DNA from: a virus
Length of the DNA: 24,352 bases
Reading direction: 5' to 3' (one strand)
IMG/VR virus record: IMGVR_UViG_3300046660_000787
Span: 1-24,352 of that record
Positions 1 through 6,629 of this stretch are shown here, piece after piece. The notes below the pieces were generated by a model. That model ran no database searches. It saw only the letters and a program-made list of their open reading frames with translations, and was not told the origin of the DNA. The first letter of the stretch is position 1. Every line of letters starts with the position of its first letter. The position numbers and the translations under genes are program-made.

Positions 1-1050
1 CTATTTCGATGGCTTGGCAATGGCGCCAATTCGTCGATAGACGCGCTCGGTAATGTCTCCTTTGGTGTGCCCCAAGAGTAGGCTCGCATCGCCGACGTCG
101 AGGATTTCCGACGCCGCTTTCGGCCTGATGTCTCTGAACTGGAAGCCTCCGATTTTCTCAGCCAGCTGAACATCGCCTTTTTCTTCAGCTTCTTTCTTGG
201 CCCTTTCTCTGGCGTCGTCCCATCGATCGCGAAGCATCTTCGCTGTCATCCGCTTGCCGCGTGCGCTCACGATTAAGTAGCTGCAAATATGCTGAGCATT
301 GCGCTCGGCCATTTTCCCGATCAACAGGCCCAGACTGTTTGGCTCATCACCGTCAGTTATCTGGATACGCAGCTTTTTGTGTGTTTTGTTCTGCTGCACA
401 CCCAAGTAATTTCCCTCGACATCGTCCTTCCTCATGACCAGGACATCTGCCGGTCTTTGCCCGGTCAGATAGGCCAAGTCCATCGCGTCCTTCAGCTCTT
501 GAGCTGCCTTCATGTAAACAGCATCCCAAACCACATCATTTGCGTAATAGTCCCTCGGCGTTTCCTTGTTTTTTCGCACGCCCTGGCAGGGGTTTTCTTT
601 GGTCGTCAGTCCCCATTCTCGAGCAATGTTGAAAACGTGGGAGAGGGTGGCAATCTCGCGATTCGCTCGAACCTTGGCGGTCCGCGCGTCGCGGTACCCT
701 GCGATAGTTGCTGGGGTGATTGAGTCGATGGGAGCGCTGTCGAACATGGGCCGAAGCTGCTTGATCTCCGCCAAATTGTCCTTCTGCGTCCGTGCCGCTT
801 TCTTCGATACGATGTCGCGGATATATCGGTCGAAGATGCCTTTCATGGTGCGCAGATCAAGCGGCTTTTCCTTCGCCTCCAGCTCCGCCCATTTGACCCG
901 GGCCAAGTCCAGATCCTTGCCCAGCGGGATCGCCTTGCCTGTCATATCCAGATAGTAATAGGCGATCCAAACCTTTCCGCTTTTTCGTGTTCGTGTCCAC
1001 TGGTACATCCGAGGCGGCAAGCTGCGTGTGTCGGCCTTGCGGGGGCGCAT
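1..1050 (-). CDS. int: Prophage integrase (tyrosine recombinase)
   Basis: This 349-residue tyrosine recombinase should catalyse integration and excision of the prophage by strand exchange at att sites. The catalytic set is visible: R199 in TGQRP, K222 or K225 as the lysine, R306 and R309 in FRDIRPKAAS, H328 in LLGHT and the nucleophile Y338 in ERVYRR. The usual histidine of the HxxR box is replaced by arginine (RDIR), a variant I recall in some phage integrases. The N-terminal ~60 residues are basic and match an arm-binding region, and residues 65-160 look like the SAM-like core-binding domain. The ATG follows the stop of the DUF4224 gene after a single base, so the two are translationally coupled. 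The stop codon is at the very edge of the window, so attP/attL must lie outside it. The assignment is firm; target specificity is not visible. Confidence 0.95.
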   Translation of the reverse strand: MRPRKADTRSLPPRMYQWTRTRKSGKVWIAYYYLDMTGKAIPLGKDLDLARVKWAELEAKEKPLDLRTMKGIFDRYIRDIVSKKAARTQKDNLAEIKQLRPMFDSAPIDSITPATIAGYRDARTAKVRANREIATLSHVFNIAREWGLTTKENPCQGVRKNKETPRDYYANDVVWDAVYMKAAQELKDAMDLAYLTGQRPADVLVMRKDDVEGNYLGVQQNKTHKKLRIQITDGDEPNSLGLLIGKMAERNAQHICSYLIVSARGKRMTAKMLRDRWDDARERAKKEAEEKGDVQLAEKIGGFQFRDIRPKAASEILDVGDASLLLGHTKGDITERVYRRIGAIAKPSK

Positions 1051-1051
1051 A

Positions 1052-1294
1052 TCAATTCACTCGCGAGTAGTCTGGTGTCCATACCGGTGCAGCCGGCGGC
1101 GGGTTCGTATCGGCGATCGTAGGGCTGATCATGCCCAGCTTCATGCGGGCATACATGCGGCCCACCAGCGGGCGCTTGCCACGGCTTTCGACGAACACCC
1201 ACTGGCGATCAATCAGCCAGCGGCGCTGGTAGGCTCGGGCCTTGTAGCCGGTGAGTGCGGCCAGTTCCTCGTCGGAGAGAATTTCAGTTTCCAT
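1052..1294 (-). CDS. DUF4224-type small protein next to integrase
   Basis: This 80-residue protein begins METEILSDEELAALTGYK, a pattern I recognise as the DUF4224 family, which sits beside integrases in many proteobacterial prophages. The reading frame is open further upstream, but the ATG at 1294 is preceded by GGAG seven bases before it, so I chose that start. The N-terminal half resembles a small winged-helix DNA-binding fold (residues 5-45: LSDEELAALTGY...QRRWLIDRQWVF), and the C-terminus is proline-rich. It is coupled to int by a one-base gap. Position and size suggest an excisionase-like or int-regulatory role, but that is an inference; I see no direct evidence of Xis function. Confidence 0.85.
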   Translation of the reverse strand: METEILSDEELAALTGYKARAYQRRWLIDRQWVFVESRGKRPLVGRMYARMKLGMISPTIADTNPPPAAPVWTPDYSRVN

Positions 1295-1338
1295 TGTGAT
1301 GCTCCATGCCGCGCCTGGCGGTAGAAGTTGGTGATGGG

Positions 1339-1587
1339 TTATGCGGGCAACAAACCTTTCTCTTTTGCTTCTGCCCGGCACTGCTCGCGAAACTCCCGAG
1401 CCTTTTCGATTGCTTGCTGCTTTGTCGCGGCCTTCCAAGTGGGGCCGACCTGAATGAACTTGCCGCGCAGCTTCCCGCACCAGTGCTTCACAAAATCGCC
1501 ATTCTCGATCTGACAGATGGTGCCGGCCGATGCTTTCGGTGCCGTTGCGTAATCCACCAGCTTCTGGTCGTACGTTAATTCGGGCAT
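1339..1587 (-). CDS. Small phage protein of unknown function (82 aa)
   Basis: An 82-residue protein of the leftward operon that I do not recognise. The start at 1587 is chosen because GAGGA lies seven bases upstream; the frame extends eight codons further without a better signal. It is basic (many K/R), with an amphipathic helical C-terminus (residues 55-80, rich in A, K, E and Q) and a more hydrophobic middle containing HWCGKLRGKFIQVG. There is no signal peptide or membrane segment. It lies 44 bases upstream of the DUF4224 gene on the same strand, so it is probably co-transcribed with int. Good GC-rich third positions and a clean ribosome binding site support it as a real gene. Confidence 0.7.
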   Translation of the reverse strand: MPELTYDQKLVDYATAPKASAGTICQIENGDFVKHWCGKLRGKFIQVGPTWKAATKQQAIEKAREFREQCRAEAKEKGLLPA

Positions 1588-1638
1588 GAGAATTCCTCGC
1601 CCGCTGAACACTGGCAGGCTGTTGAGTTGGGGGAGAGA

Positions 1639-1833
1639 TTACGGGTACTGGCGTTTTATGCGATCGGCGATGCCTTCGAGCTTTCCCGCCATATACCGCA
1701 TGTCATTGTTATCGCGGCGGGAGACGACGCCCGATCGCCTAACGTTGCGACCGTCGATGATCCAGGCTGCTAAGAGGATGATTGCGGATTCGAGCCGACG
1801 CCGAAGCCAGCCGGTGTGTGGGACAACCTTCAT
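1639..1833 (-). CDS. Small phage protein with duplicated C-terminal tail (64 aa)
   Basis: This 64-residue protein starts at the ATG at 1833, with GGGGG eight bases upstream; a GTG at 1839 in the same frame is too close to that site. Residues 14-28 (ESAIILLAAWIIDG) form a short hydrophobic helix, possibly a membrane anchor. Its last ~25 residues, RDNNDMRYMAGKLEGIADRI followed by KRQYP and the stop, are closely matched by the end of the neighbouring gene at 2258, in DNA and in protein, so this tail has been duplicated within the operon. The ATG overlaps the stop of an 18-codon ORF (ATGA), which suggests coupling. The function is unknown. Confidence 0.6.
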   Translation of the reverse strand: MKVVPHTGWLRRRLESAIILLAAWIIDGRNVRRSGVVSRRDNNDMRYMAGKLEGIADRIKRQYP

Positions 1834-1886
1834 CGCCACGGCCCCCTGCAGATCAGGGAGGCCATGTAGAGCGAGGCAAAGATCAT
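1830..1886 (-). CDS. Possible 18-residue coupling ORF
   Basis: A very short ORF (MIFASLYMASLICRGPWR) links two better-supported genes. Its ATG overlaps the TGA of the 107-residue gene (ATGA), and its TGA overlaps the ATG of the 64-residue gene. A strong Shine-Dalgarno match, GAGGTGA, lies four bases before the ATG. It is hydrophobic with a basic end. It may be a coupling or leader peptide rather than a functional protein. The evidence is the arrangement and the ribosome site only. Confidence 0.35.
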   Translation of the reverse strand: MIFASLYMASLICRGPWR

Positions 1887-2206
1887 GGCGTCACCTCGTG
1901 TCGCGCCCACCAGCAGACTGGGCCGTCGTCGGTGTCGTGGATTGACAGGCAAAACCAGCCCTCGCCTCCCGGTTTATCCGGGTCCCAGTAGCTGCAATCC
2001 GAATCATGGGAGCCGAAGTAGCGCTCCGATATCTCGTCCGTCGCGTCCTCAATGCTAGTCATCTTCACGACAAGGCGCTGCTCGGCAAGCCACTTCTTGC
2101 ATTTCTCGCCATCACCTTCATCAAATGGCGGCAGCTCCGAGTGCCAGAACATGCCGTTTTCATCGCGCACAACCGGCACCGGCTGAATCAATTTTATCGT
2201 TTCCAT
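1883..2206 (-). CDS. Acidic phage protein of unknown function (107 aa)
   Basis: A 107-residue acidic protein beginning METIKLIQPVPVVRDENGMF. The ATG at 2206 is preferred over a TTG two codons upstream; AAGGA lies 11 bases and GAG seven bases before it. It has several aromatic and cysteine residues in the C-terminal half (FGSHDSDCSYWDPDKPGGEG, then GWFCLSIHDTDDGPVCWW), suggesting a compact beta-rich domain, perhaps binding metal, but no recognised motif. It lies in the leftward early operon between the frameshifted gene at 2258 and the 18-codon ORF. Codon use matches the other GC-rich phage genes, so it is probably a real accessory early protein. Function not recognised. Confidence 0.7.
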   Translation of the reverse strand: METIKLIQPVPVVRDENGMFWHSELPPFDEGDGEKCKKWLAEQRLVVKMTSIEDATDEISERYFGSHDSDCSYWDPDKPGGEGWFCLSIHDTDDGPVCWWARHEVTP

Positions 2207-2257
2207 GGGCAAGCTCGTCCTTGCCGCTATAGCGGCTGATTTTGAAGAGGGAGGGAA

Positions 2258-2507
2258 TTACGGGTATTTGGTGCTTATGCGCGAGGCGATCGCTTCGAGC
2301 TGTTCGGCCATACGCCACATGTCGTTGTTGTCCCTTCAATACATCGATAACGATCTTCACGCCGCTGGCTGCGATGTGTGGCTGCTGCTGGGCGTAGTGG
2401 ATCAGGTCGGCAATGGCTTTGGTTCTGATTGCCTCCCGGCGGATTAAGTCGAGGGCAAGCCGCTTGCCCTCCAGTTCCATCGCGCGGTTGATCTGGCCGG
2501 TGATCAC
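2258..2507 (-). pseudogene. Frameshifted 82-residue early gene
   Basis: Reading from GTG at 2507 gives a plausible helical protein up to ...GVKIVIDVLK. The next codons in that frame give an unlikely tail that runs into the following gene. If one base is removed from the CCC run at 2332-2334, the frame continues DNNDMWRMAEQLEAIASRIS, then TKYP and a TAA. That ending closely matches the C-terminus of the intact 64-residue gene at 1639-1833 (RDNNDMRYMAGKLEGIADRI). Both the first and second portions therefore look like genuine coding sequence in different frames, and a single-base insertion (or a sequencing error in a homopolymer) is the simplest explanation. A programmed shift cannot be excluded. 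The GTG start overlaps the stop of a 23-codon ORF (GTGA). The function is unknown. Confidence 0.6.
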
Positions 2508-2575
2508 AGATCAGCTACCGGCTCAGCGGCTGAAGCCGTGGTTTTTCCTGTGGGGGCGTGCAGGGTTCTGCCCAT
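2504..2575 (-). CDS. Possible 23-residue ORF or gene remnant at insertion edge
   Basis: An ATG at 2575 opens a 23-codon ORF (MGRTLHAPTG... AAEPVADL) that ends in a GTGA overlap with the frameshifted gene. In the overlapping frame, a stretch ending NPARPHRKNHGFSR with stop at 2523 also looks like phage coding sequence but has no start codon before the AT-rich insertion begins near 2650. One of the two may be the stump of a phage gene whose 5' end was replaced when the gene at 2681 was inserted. I cannot decide between them. Confidence 0.25.
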   Translation of the reverse strand: MGRTLHAPTGKTTASAAEPVADL

Positions 2576-2680
2576 AGCGCTCGAGCGCCTGTTGTGCGAG
2601 CGAGTTAATGGGAGCCGCTGTTGCTTGGTTGGCGTTCGACGTTCGCGTAGAGTTGGCCGATATAAGTGAGGAGTGCAGAA

Positions 2681-3391
2681 ATGGACAAAAAAGAAGTTGT
2701 TAGGGACGGCTATGGACTGGTTTTATGGCTATCTATTGCTGGACTGTTGATATCTCTTTTCATATCGATTTATTACTACAGGCAAGCTTTTGGTTCGACG
2801 ATTTCCTCAGATCCTAATTACTGGTCAGCGTTTGGAACCTATTTCGGCGGAGTGTTTGGGCCTCTTGTGTCCTTTGTAACACTCATGGCAATTCTTAAAA
2901 CCATTAAGCTTCAAAGTGTTTTGCTTGAAACTCAAAACCACGAGTTTTCTGTCATGCAAGAGATTCAGATGAAAACTTTGGTATCGCAACAGGAGCTATC
3001 CGATCGCGCCTTGCGGGACTCGGCGCGTCAGGAAATAGAGGCTTGCAGGAGCAATCTTTTAGCGATGCTTGATCGCTACATGCACCAGGCGCAGACCCGA
3101 TTGGAAAGCAGCGTAAATCGTTTTGATACGTTCGCTCAGTGGATCCTGGACGGCAAAGCAGCGAACAGAGAAAACGATGTGATTGGTTTAACCAAAATGA
3201 TCGAAGGTATCCGGCGTGAAATTACCGAATTAAATTTATTAATTATTGATGTCAATTTTAAGTCGTTTGATTCGACAGAGCTAATGAGGGAGTTTTTTAA
3301 TATCAATGTTCAAGCTGTTTTCAGAAATAGTGCAAAAACTCATTACGAGGCAAAGTCTTACCAAACTGCTTCCAAGCCACCAAGTTCGTAA
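2681..3391 (+). CDS. Putative abortive-infection membrane protein (AbiC-like)
   Basis: This 236-residue protein has two N-terminal membrane segments (about residues 11-33 and 55-75), linked by a stretch containing SDPNYWSAFGTYFGGVFGPL. It then has a long helical cytosolic part. The W..FG.YFGG..GP.VSF pattern after a first membrane helix is what I remember of the putative AbiC family (PF16872), proteins linked to phage abortive infection. The ATG at 2681 has GAGGAG seven bases upstream; a GTG five codons earlier overlaps that site. The gene is AT-rich and runs against the leftward early operon, with its end overlapping the end of the gene at 3358. This points to a separately acquired cargo gene with its own promoter. 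Family membership is from memory; a defence role is an inference. Confidence 0.75.
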   Translation: MDKKEVVRDGYGLVLWLSIAGLLISLFISIYYYRQAFGSTISSDPNYWSAFGTYFGGVFGPLVSFVTLMAILKTIKLQSVLLETQNHEFSVMQEIQMKTLVSQQELSDRALRDSARQEIEACRSNLLAMLDRYMHQAQTRLESSVNRFDTFAQWILDGKAANRENDVIGLTKMIEGIRREITELNLLIIDVNFKSFDSTELMREFFNINVQAVFRNSAKTHYEAKSYQTASKPPSS

Positions 3392-3582
3392 ACGCGACGC
3401 TGCAGCCACCTCTCGTGGTTGCGTCTGTGTTCTTCAGGCTTTGGTTGATCCCAATGAGAAAGGCAGCGCATGAAGATCAATCGTCTTGCCTTTATCCAGT
3501 ACTCGACCTCCGACTCAGCCGCGTCGGGCTCTGAAGTCGGTGAAAAGCACAAAGCCAATTGAAAAAGATTTATCTGTTTCAT
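3358..3582 (-). CDS. Small phage protein of unknown function (74 aa)
   Basis: A 74-residue protein, basic and tryptophan-rich in its C-terminal half (HWDQPKPEEHRRNHERWLQR). The ATG at 3582 has GGGAG five bases before it. Residues 1-15 are mildly hydrophobic but too short and polar to call a signal peptide. Its last 34 bases overlap the end of the convergent AbiC-like gene, so the two share their termini on opposite strands. Composition fits the GC-rich phage backbone rather than the neighbouring cargo. I do not recognise the family; it is probably an early-operon accessory protein. Confidence 0.6.
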   Translation of the reverse strand: MKQINLFQLALCFSPTSEPDAAESEVEYWIKARRLIFMRCLSHWDQPKPEEHRRNHERWLQRRVYELGGLEAVW

Positions 3583-3646
3583 TACCGCTCCCTTTAAGCA
3601 GATGGTTCCTTCTGATGAGCCAGATCATGGGTAGGTGAGAGTGGGC

Positions 3647-4423
3647 TCAGGCGGTTGCGGAGATCGCGAATGTGTCGTCGCTGCCGCGTGCAATGCCTGC
3701 GTGCAGGTCCACCCTGCGGCCGGCAAGCATGCCCGCGATTTGCGCATTCAGATCGATATCGACATCACGCGCTTTGCGGCCCTTGCCCACGCCTTTGTTT
3801 GCGAGGTATTTGGTGATCAGCGCCTTGTCTTGCGCTTCGACGGGAATGATTCCACGTCCGTCGCTTGCTGGCGGGGCTTCGTTTTCGGCTTTCGGAACAA
3901 GGGCGTTCAGCTTCCCGTAAACCTCGTTGACCCATGCCAGGGCGAAGTGGTCGCCTGATGTTTCGGCTGAGTACGAGCTGCAGTGAACACCTGTGCGCAC
4001 CGCTGCGACGTACTGCTTGCGGGCAAGTTTCAGCTTTGTTAGCAGCGCCTCGAATGCATACAGCGCGATGTGCTGTGCAGGTGTCACCCCCACGAAGGAC
4101 GTGCGGGCGATGATCCGATCCTTTTCATTGCAATACTTTCGGCCGTATAACGACGTGCAACCGAAGACATGAGCAACTGCCCCGGCCAAGCTCCGCTCCC
4201 ACACGGGAAGGCGTTCGGCCCGGGAGAATTGCGACTCGACCTCACCGACGTCGCTCAACTTCACATCCATTTCGGTAAGCCGGTACTCGCGCATCAGTGC
4301 TTGGGCCTGCCGGAGCGCTGTTGCGGCTTCGTTCTCGTTGGCGCTTTGGGCCAGTGCCAGGCAGTGCTTGATCTTGCGGATAGCGCGCTCGAGTTTCTTC
4401 TCGTCGATCTGTTGTGCGGACAT
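3647..4423 (-). CDS. DUF2786 domain protein
   Basis: This 258-residue protein opens with a helical region (residues 7-55, KKLERAIRKIKHCLALAQSA through MREYRLTEMDV) typical of DUF2786 proteins, in which an N-terminal KI..LLALA.S.N..EA..A...A..LM..Y pattern recurs. The following ~130 residues (W..L...VA..FGC......N) match the companion domain usually found with it. The last ~60 residues are a basic, low-complexity tail. The start at 4423 is set by GAGGA seven bases upstream; the frame is open for 29 more codons without a signal. DUF2786 proteins are common in phage early regions, and their biochemical role is unknown to me. No catalytic motif is obvious. Confidence 0.8.
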   Translation of the reverse strand: MSAQQIDEKKLERAIRKIKHCLALAQSANENEAATALRQAQALMREYRLTEMDVKLSDVGEVESQFSRAERLPVWERSLAGAVAHVFGCTSLYGRKYCNEKDRIIARTSFVGVTPAQHIALYAFEALLTKLKLARKQYVAAVRTGVHCSSYSAETSGDHFALAWVNEVYGKLNALVPKAENEAPPASDGRGIIPVEAQDKALITKYLANKGVGKGRKARDVDIDLNAQIAGMLAGRRVDLHAGIARGSDDTFAISATA

Positions 4424-4520
4424 AGGGGGATCCTCGCCTGAGGTGGCGTGAGTTGATGATTTGGGGTATTTAGGGGGTTGTGGACGGCAATGTGCCATCC
4501 TTATAAGCAAGGAGTTTTGC

Positions 4521-4817
4521 GTGGAGCAGGTCAGAGCTGCATTTGCTGAGGCAATTTTTGAAGCAGTCAGGGAATGCCACGAGTTCGGGTATCACCCAAC
4601 TAAATGGGAGGCAATGAACCGAGCCCAGCATCCGGTTGAAGCATCGATCAAACTGGTTCAATCCCCCGAGTTTCAAGACGGCTTCAGGAAGCTATTGCGA
4701 GAGGGAAGGGAGCACCTGACAGTGGAGGCGATCATGCTCAGACCTGGCTTCGCTTCCTTGTTCAGTGGTCAACTGCTCCAAGCCGCTAGGTGGCGATTGC
4801 AGACCGCCCCCCGGTAA
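4521..4817 (+). CDS. Small cargo protein with a domain often found as an extension (98 aa)
   Basis: A 98-residue helical protein starting at GTG 4521, with AAGGAG six bases upstream; longer in-frame starts lack a ribosome site. Its pattern (FGYHPTKWEAM... HPVEASIKLV.SPEFQDGFRKL, then L..TVEAIMLRPGFASLF) resembles a stand-alone version of a domain I remember as an extension on various bacterial proteins, with the shape Y.P....M....G...A...L...D...GF..L...G.LDLTVE..VL.P....LF. I know no function for it. It is on the plus strand, against the early operon, and its end overlaps a truncated methyltransferase gene on the other strand, so it probably arrived with the event that removed the rest of that gene. 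Confidence 0.65.
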   Translation: MEQVRAAFAEAIFEAVRECHEFGYHPTKWEAMNRAQHPVEASIKLVQSPEFQDGFRKLLREGREHLTVEAIMLRPGFASLFSGQLLQAARWRLQTAPR

Positions 4818-4887
4818 ATCTGGTGATGCAGCGCGCGCAGGTGGACCATCCGCCGAGACCGGCGAACAAATCGATTGCAGTGGCCAT
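4786..4887 (-). pseudogene. 5' remnant of a cytosine-5 DNA methyltransferase
   Basis: The reading frame from ATG 4887 encodes MATAIDLFAGLGGWSTCAR and then diverges to a stop after 33 codons. DLFAGLGGWS is the first conserved motif (SAM-binding, FxGxG) of Dcm-type C5-cytosine methyltransferases, which in phages commonly begin M.TAIDLFAGLGGWSTGA. AGGA lies six bases before the ATG, so even the ribosome site survives. None of the later motifs (PC, ENV, QRR) follows. The remainder seems to have been lost where the plus-strand gene 4521-4817 now sits. The remnant is non-functional as an enzyme. Confidence 0.75.
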
Positions 4888-5045
4888 GGGGAGTCCTATA
4901 CCGGGGCATGCCCGGAGGAAAACGAGTATATTTTTAGAAATAAATGGCGGTGATATAAGAAAATGTGGTCAACGATTGAAATGCTAAGTATGAATTTTTG
5001 CGGAATCTATAATGTTCGAAATAATTTGGAAGCGGAGTAATTGCG

Positions 5046-6149
5046 TTGATTGAGGACTTGACCACAACAATTAAAGCTCAGCTTTATGAGAGAGTTAGTA
5101 GTCCGCTGCTAAGTTCTTTTTTTATTTCGTGGTGTGGGTGGAATTACAAGTTCATTTTAATATTGTTTTCTGGTATGGCAAGTCATGAAAAGATAGTTTA
5201 TATTGATTTGAATATTTTTCCGAATCTGACGAGTGCTGTGGTTTATGGTGCTTTGTTGCCTGCGCTTACCAGTCTATTGCTTATCTTCGTTTATCCGATC
5301 CCTGCTGAGTTCATTTACAGGCATGTAAAAATTAATCAAAGAAGACTTAAAGAGATTCAGCAGTCTATTGATGATGAAAGCCCATTATCCAAAGAGCAGG
5401 CTCGTAAGCTTCGAAGAGAGTCACTTGAAAATCAGTTGAAGTACGAAGCTGAGATCGATTCCAAGAACATTGAGAATGCGAGGCTGAAAGAAATTATTTC
5501 TGATCTTCAACAAAAATTAGAGAAGCCGAAGGAGGATCTCGTTGCTGAAGACGTAATACCAGATAGTAACGAGGAAGCTGACATACAAGCTAACGTATTA
5601 GATGATCAAGACGATGACTTTCTTGCTGCGTATCAAATAGCACGTGACCGTCCCTCAGCCAGCGACACAGAAAATGCAACGGTCGGTACATCTATCGCTA
5701 GCGAAGAGCAAAGCTTAGACGCTTTTGTGAGAGAAACTCTACTTGACTATTTAGGCGATCTTAGAGAGTTTTCGAATTTGGAGTATGATGTTTCTGCAAG
5801 TCGCGGAAAAATTAAAGTGTTATTGGGGCGCCATGATGGTTTGTTTCTTCCTTATGTAACCGGTGAATATACGAAAGACACCGCCTTGGAAGTACTAGAG
5901 ACAATCAAACGAGCGCTTTCGAGTGGCTCTCCGCCTGCTATTAGTAAATCAGCGTCAAAGGTTGAAAATGGTAAGTCCGGTCCAGATTTTAATGTCGTAA
6001 AGAATCTTGTACTGAAAAGCTTTGCCGCCGGTGAAACCCCTTCCCAAATACGAACGAAATTGGCTAGCTTGGGCGTTCCTAAGGCGCTGATTATTAGCGT
6101 GATGGAGGAAGTAAGAAAATCGAATTTAGGTTCCGGTCCTGGAATTTGA
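5046..6149 (+). CDS. Two-helix membrane protein with long coiled coil, candidate defence protein
   Basis: A 367-residue AT-rich protein starting at TTG 5046, with GGAG eight bases upstream and no better start. Two membrane segments lie at about residues 20-42 (LLSSFFISWCGWNYKFILIL) and 62-90, followed by a charged coiled coil (93-162, many K/E/Q/R) and an acidic linker (163-200). The C-terminal part (residues 310-360) has a short helical repeat, AAGETPSQIRTKLASLGVPK, resembling a UBA or HTH-like three-helix unit. The N-terminal ER.SSPL..SF..SW..WN.K..L.L pattern reminds me of a two-helix membrane domain on uncharacterised proteins in defence-rich regions. It is on the plus strand against the early operon and probably has its own promoter. 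Function unknown; the membrane anchor plus cytosolic sensor layout fits an abortive-infection effector, but that is an inference. Confidence 0.75.
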   Translation: MIEDLTTTIKAQLYERVSSPLLSSFFISWCGWNYKFILILFSGMASHEKIVYIDLNIFPNLTSAVVYGALLPALTSLLLIFVYPIPAEFIYRHVKINQRRLKEIQQSIDDESPLSKEQARKLRRESLENQLKYEAEIDSKNIENARLKEIISDLQQKLEKPKEDLVAEDVIPDSNEEADIQANVLDDQDDDFLAAYQIARDRPSASDTENATVGTSIASEEQSLDAFVRETLLDYLGDLREFSNLEYDVSASRGKIKVLLGRHDGLFLPYVTGEYTKDTALEVLETIKRALSSGSPPAISKSASKVENGKSGPDFNVVKNLVLKSFAAGETPSQIRTKLASLGVPKALIISVMEEVRKSNLGSGPGI

Positions 6150-6332
6150 TGGTTTCAGTGATCCCATTTTTTCGAATTGCCTCATGTGTCCGGATCGCAA
6201 AACGAGGGTTGGGCAGAGGGAGGGTAATTAATGATTGGCGTTTCAGTACAATGTTCCGCGCGCCTGAGTGGGCTGGCCTGATTCATAGAAGTGGGATATT
6301 TTTCTGCAATCTCACAATGGCAGGAGGCCGAC

Positions 6333-6521
6333 ATGAGGTTGCAGAGCGATGTGGATGCGTTAGCGGCTATCGAAGAGGACGCTAAAGCGATGCTGAAACG
6401 GATAGGGCTGCCGGACGACGCGGTGAAGCTTGAGGTGGTCGTGTTCCTTCGCGAGGTAATCGACCTTGCCAGCTACATGGAGTCGGCACATCAAATCGTT
6501 GAGCCACCGAGTTTCGTCTGA
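6333..6521 (+). CDS. Small acidic protein of unknown function (62 aa)
   Basis: A 62-residue acidic helical protein (MRLQSDVDALAAIEEDAKAM...) starting at ATG 6333, with GGAGG five bases upstream, a very good ribosome site. Its GC-rich composition differs from the AT-rich genes on both sides, and it is on the plus strand, unlike the surrounding phage genes. It has no membrane segment or known motif. The 184 bases before it, after the end of the coiled-coil membrane gene, hold no gene I can support. It may be a small partner protein, but there is no evidence for what it binds. Confidence 0.55.
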   Translation: MRLQSDVDALAAIEEDAKAMLKRIGLPDDAVKLEVVVFLREVIDLASYMESAHQIVEPPSFV

Positions 6522-6563
6522 GCTGGCGTATTGCCGATCGTTGCGGTATTTGTGTTCGGCCCG

Positions 6564-6584
6564 GCATGGAGGCGAACTCCATGC
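6564..6584. repeat. Hairpin with 8-bp perfect stem
   Basis: GCATGGAG and CTCCATGC are perfect complements separated by five bases (GCGAA), lying between the 62-residue gene and the DUF5677-like gene. There is no T-run on either side, so it is not a standard terminator. It could be a protein-binding site or an mRNA structure upstream of the gene starting at 6630. Confidence 0.4.
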
Positions 6585-6629
6585 ACTGAAGCCGCTCGAT
6601 ATGACTCTAAACAGCTGAAGGATCGCAGA

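Noticed and set aside
1-60. Attachment site next to int
   Set aside because: The integrase ends at the window edge; no sequence beyond it is available, and no matching direct repeat was found inside.
289-955. Two plus-strand reading frames opposite the integrase
   Set aside because: They lie wholly inside the integrase gene on the other strand, have no ribosome sites and low-quality protein sequence; antisense shadows.
4790-4987. Plus-strand 65-codon frame over the methyltransferase remnant
   Set aside because: The minus strand carries the DLFAGLGG motif with a ribosome site; the plus frame is its shadow.
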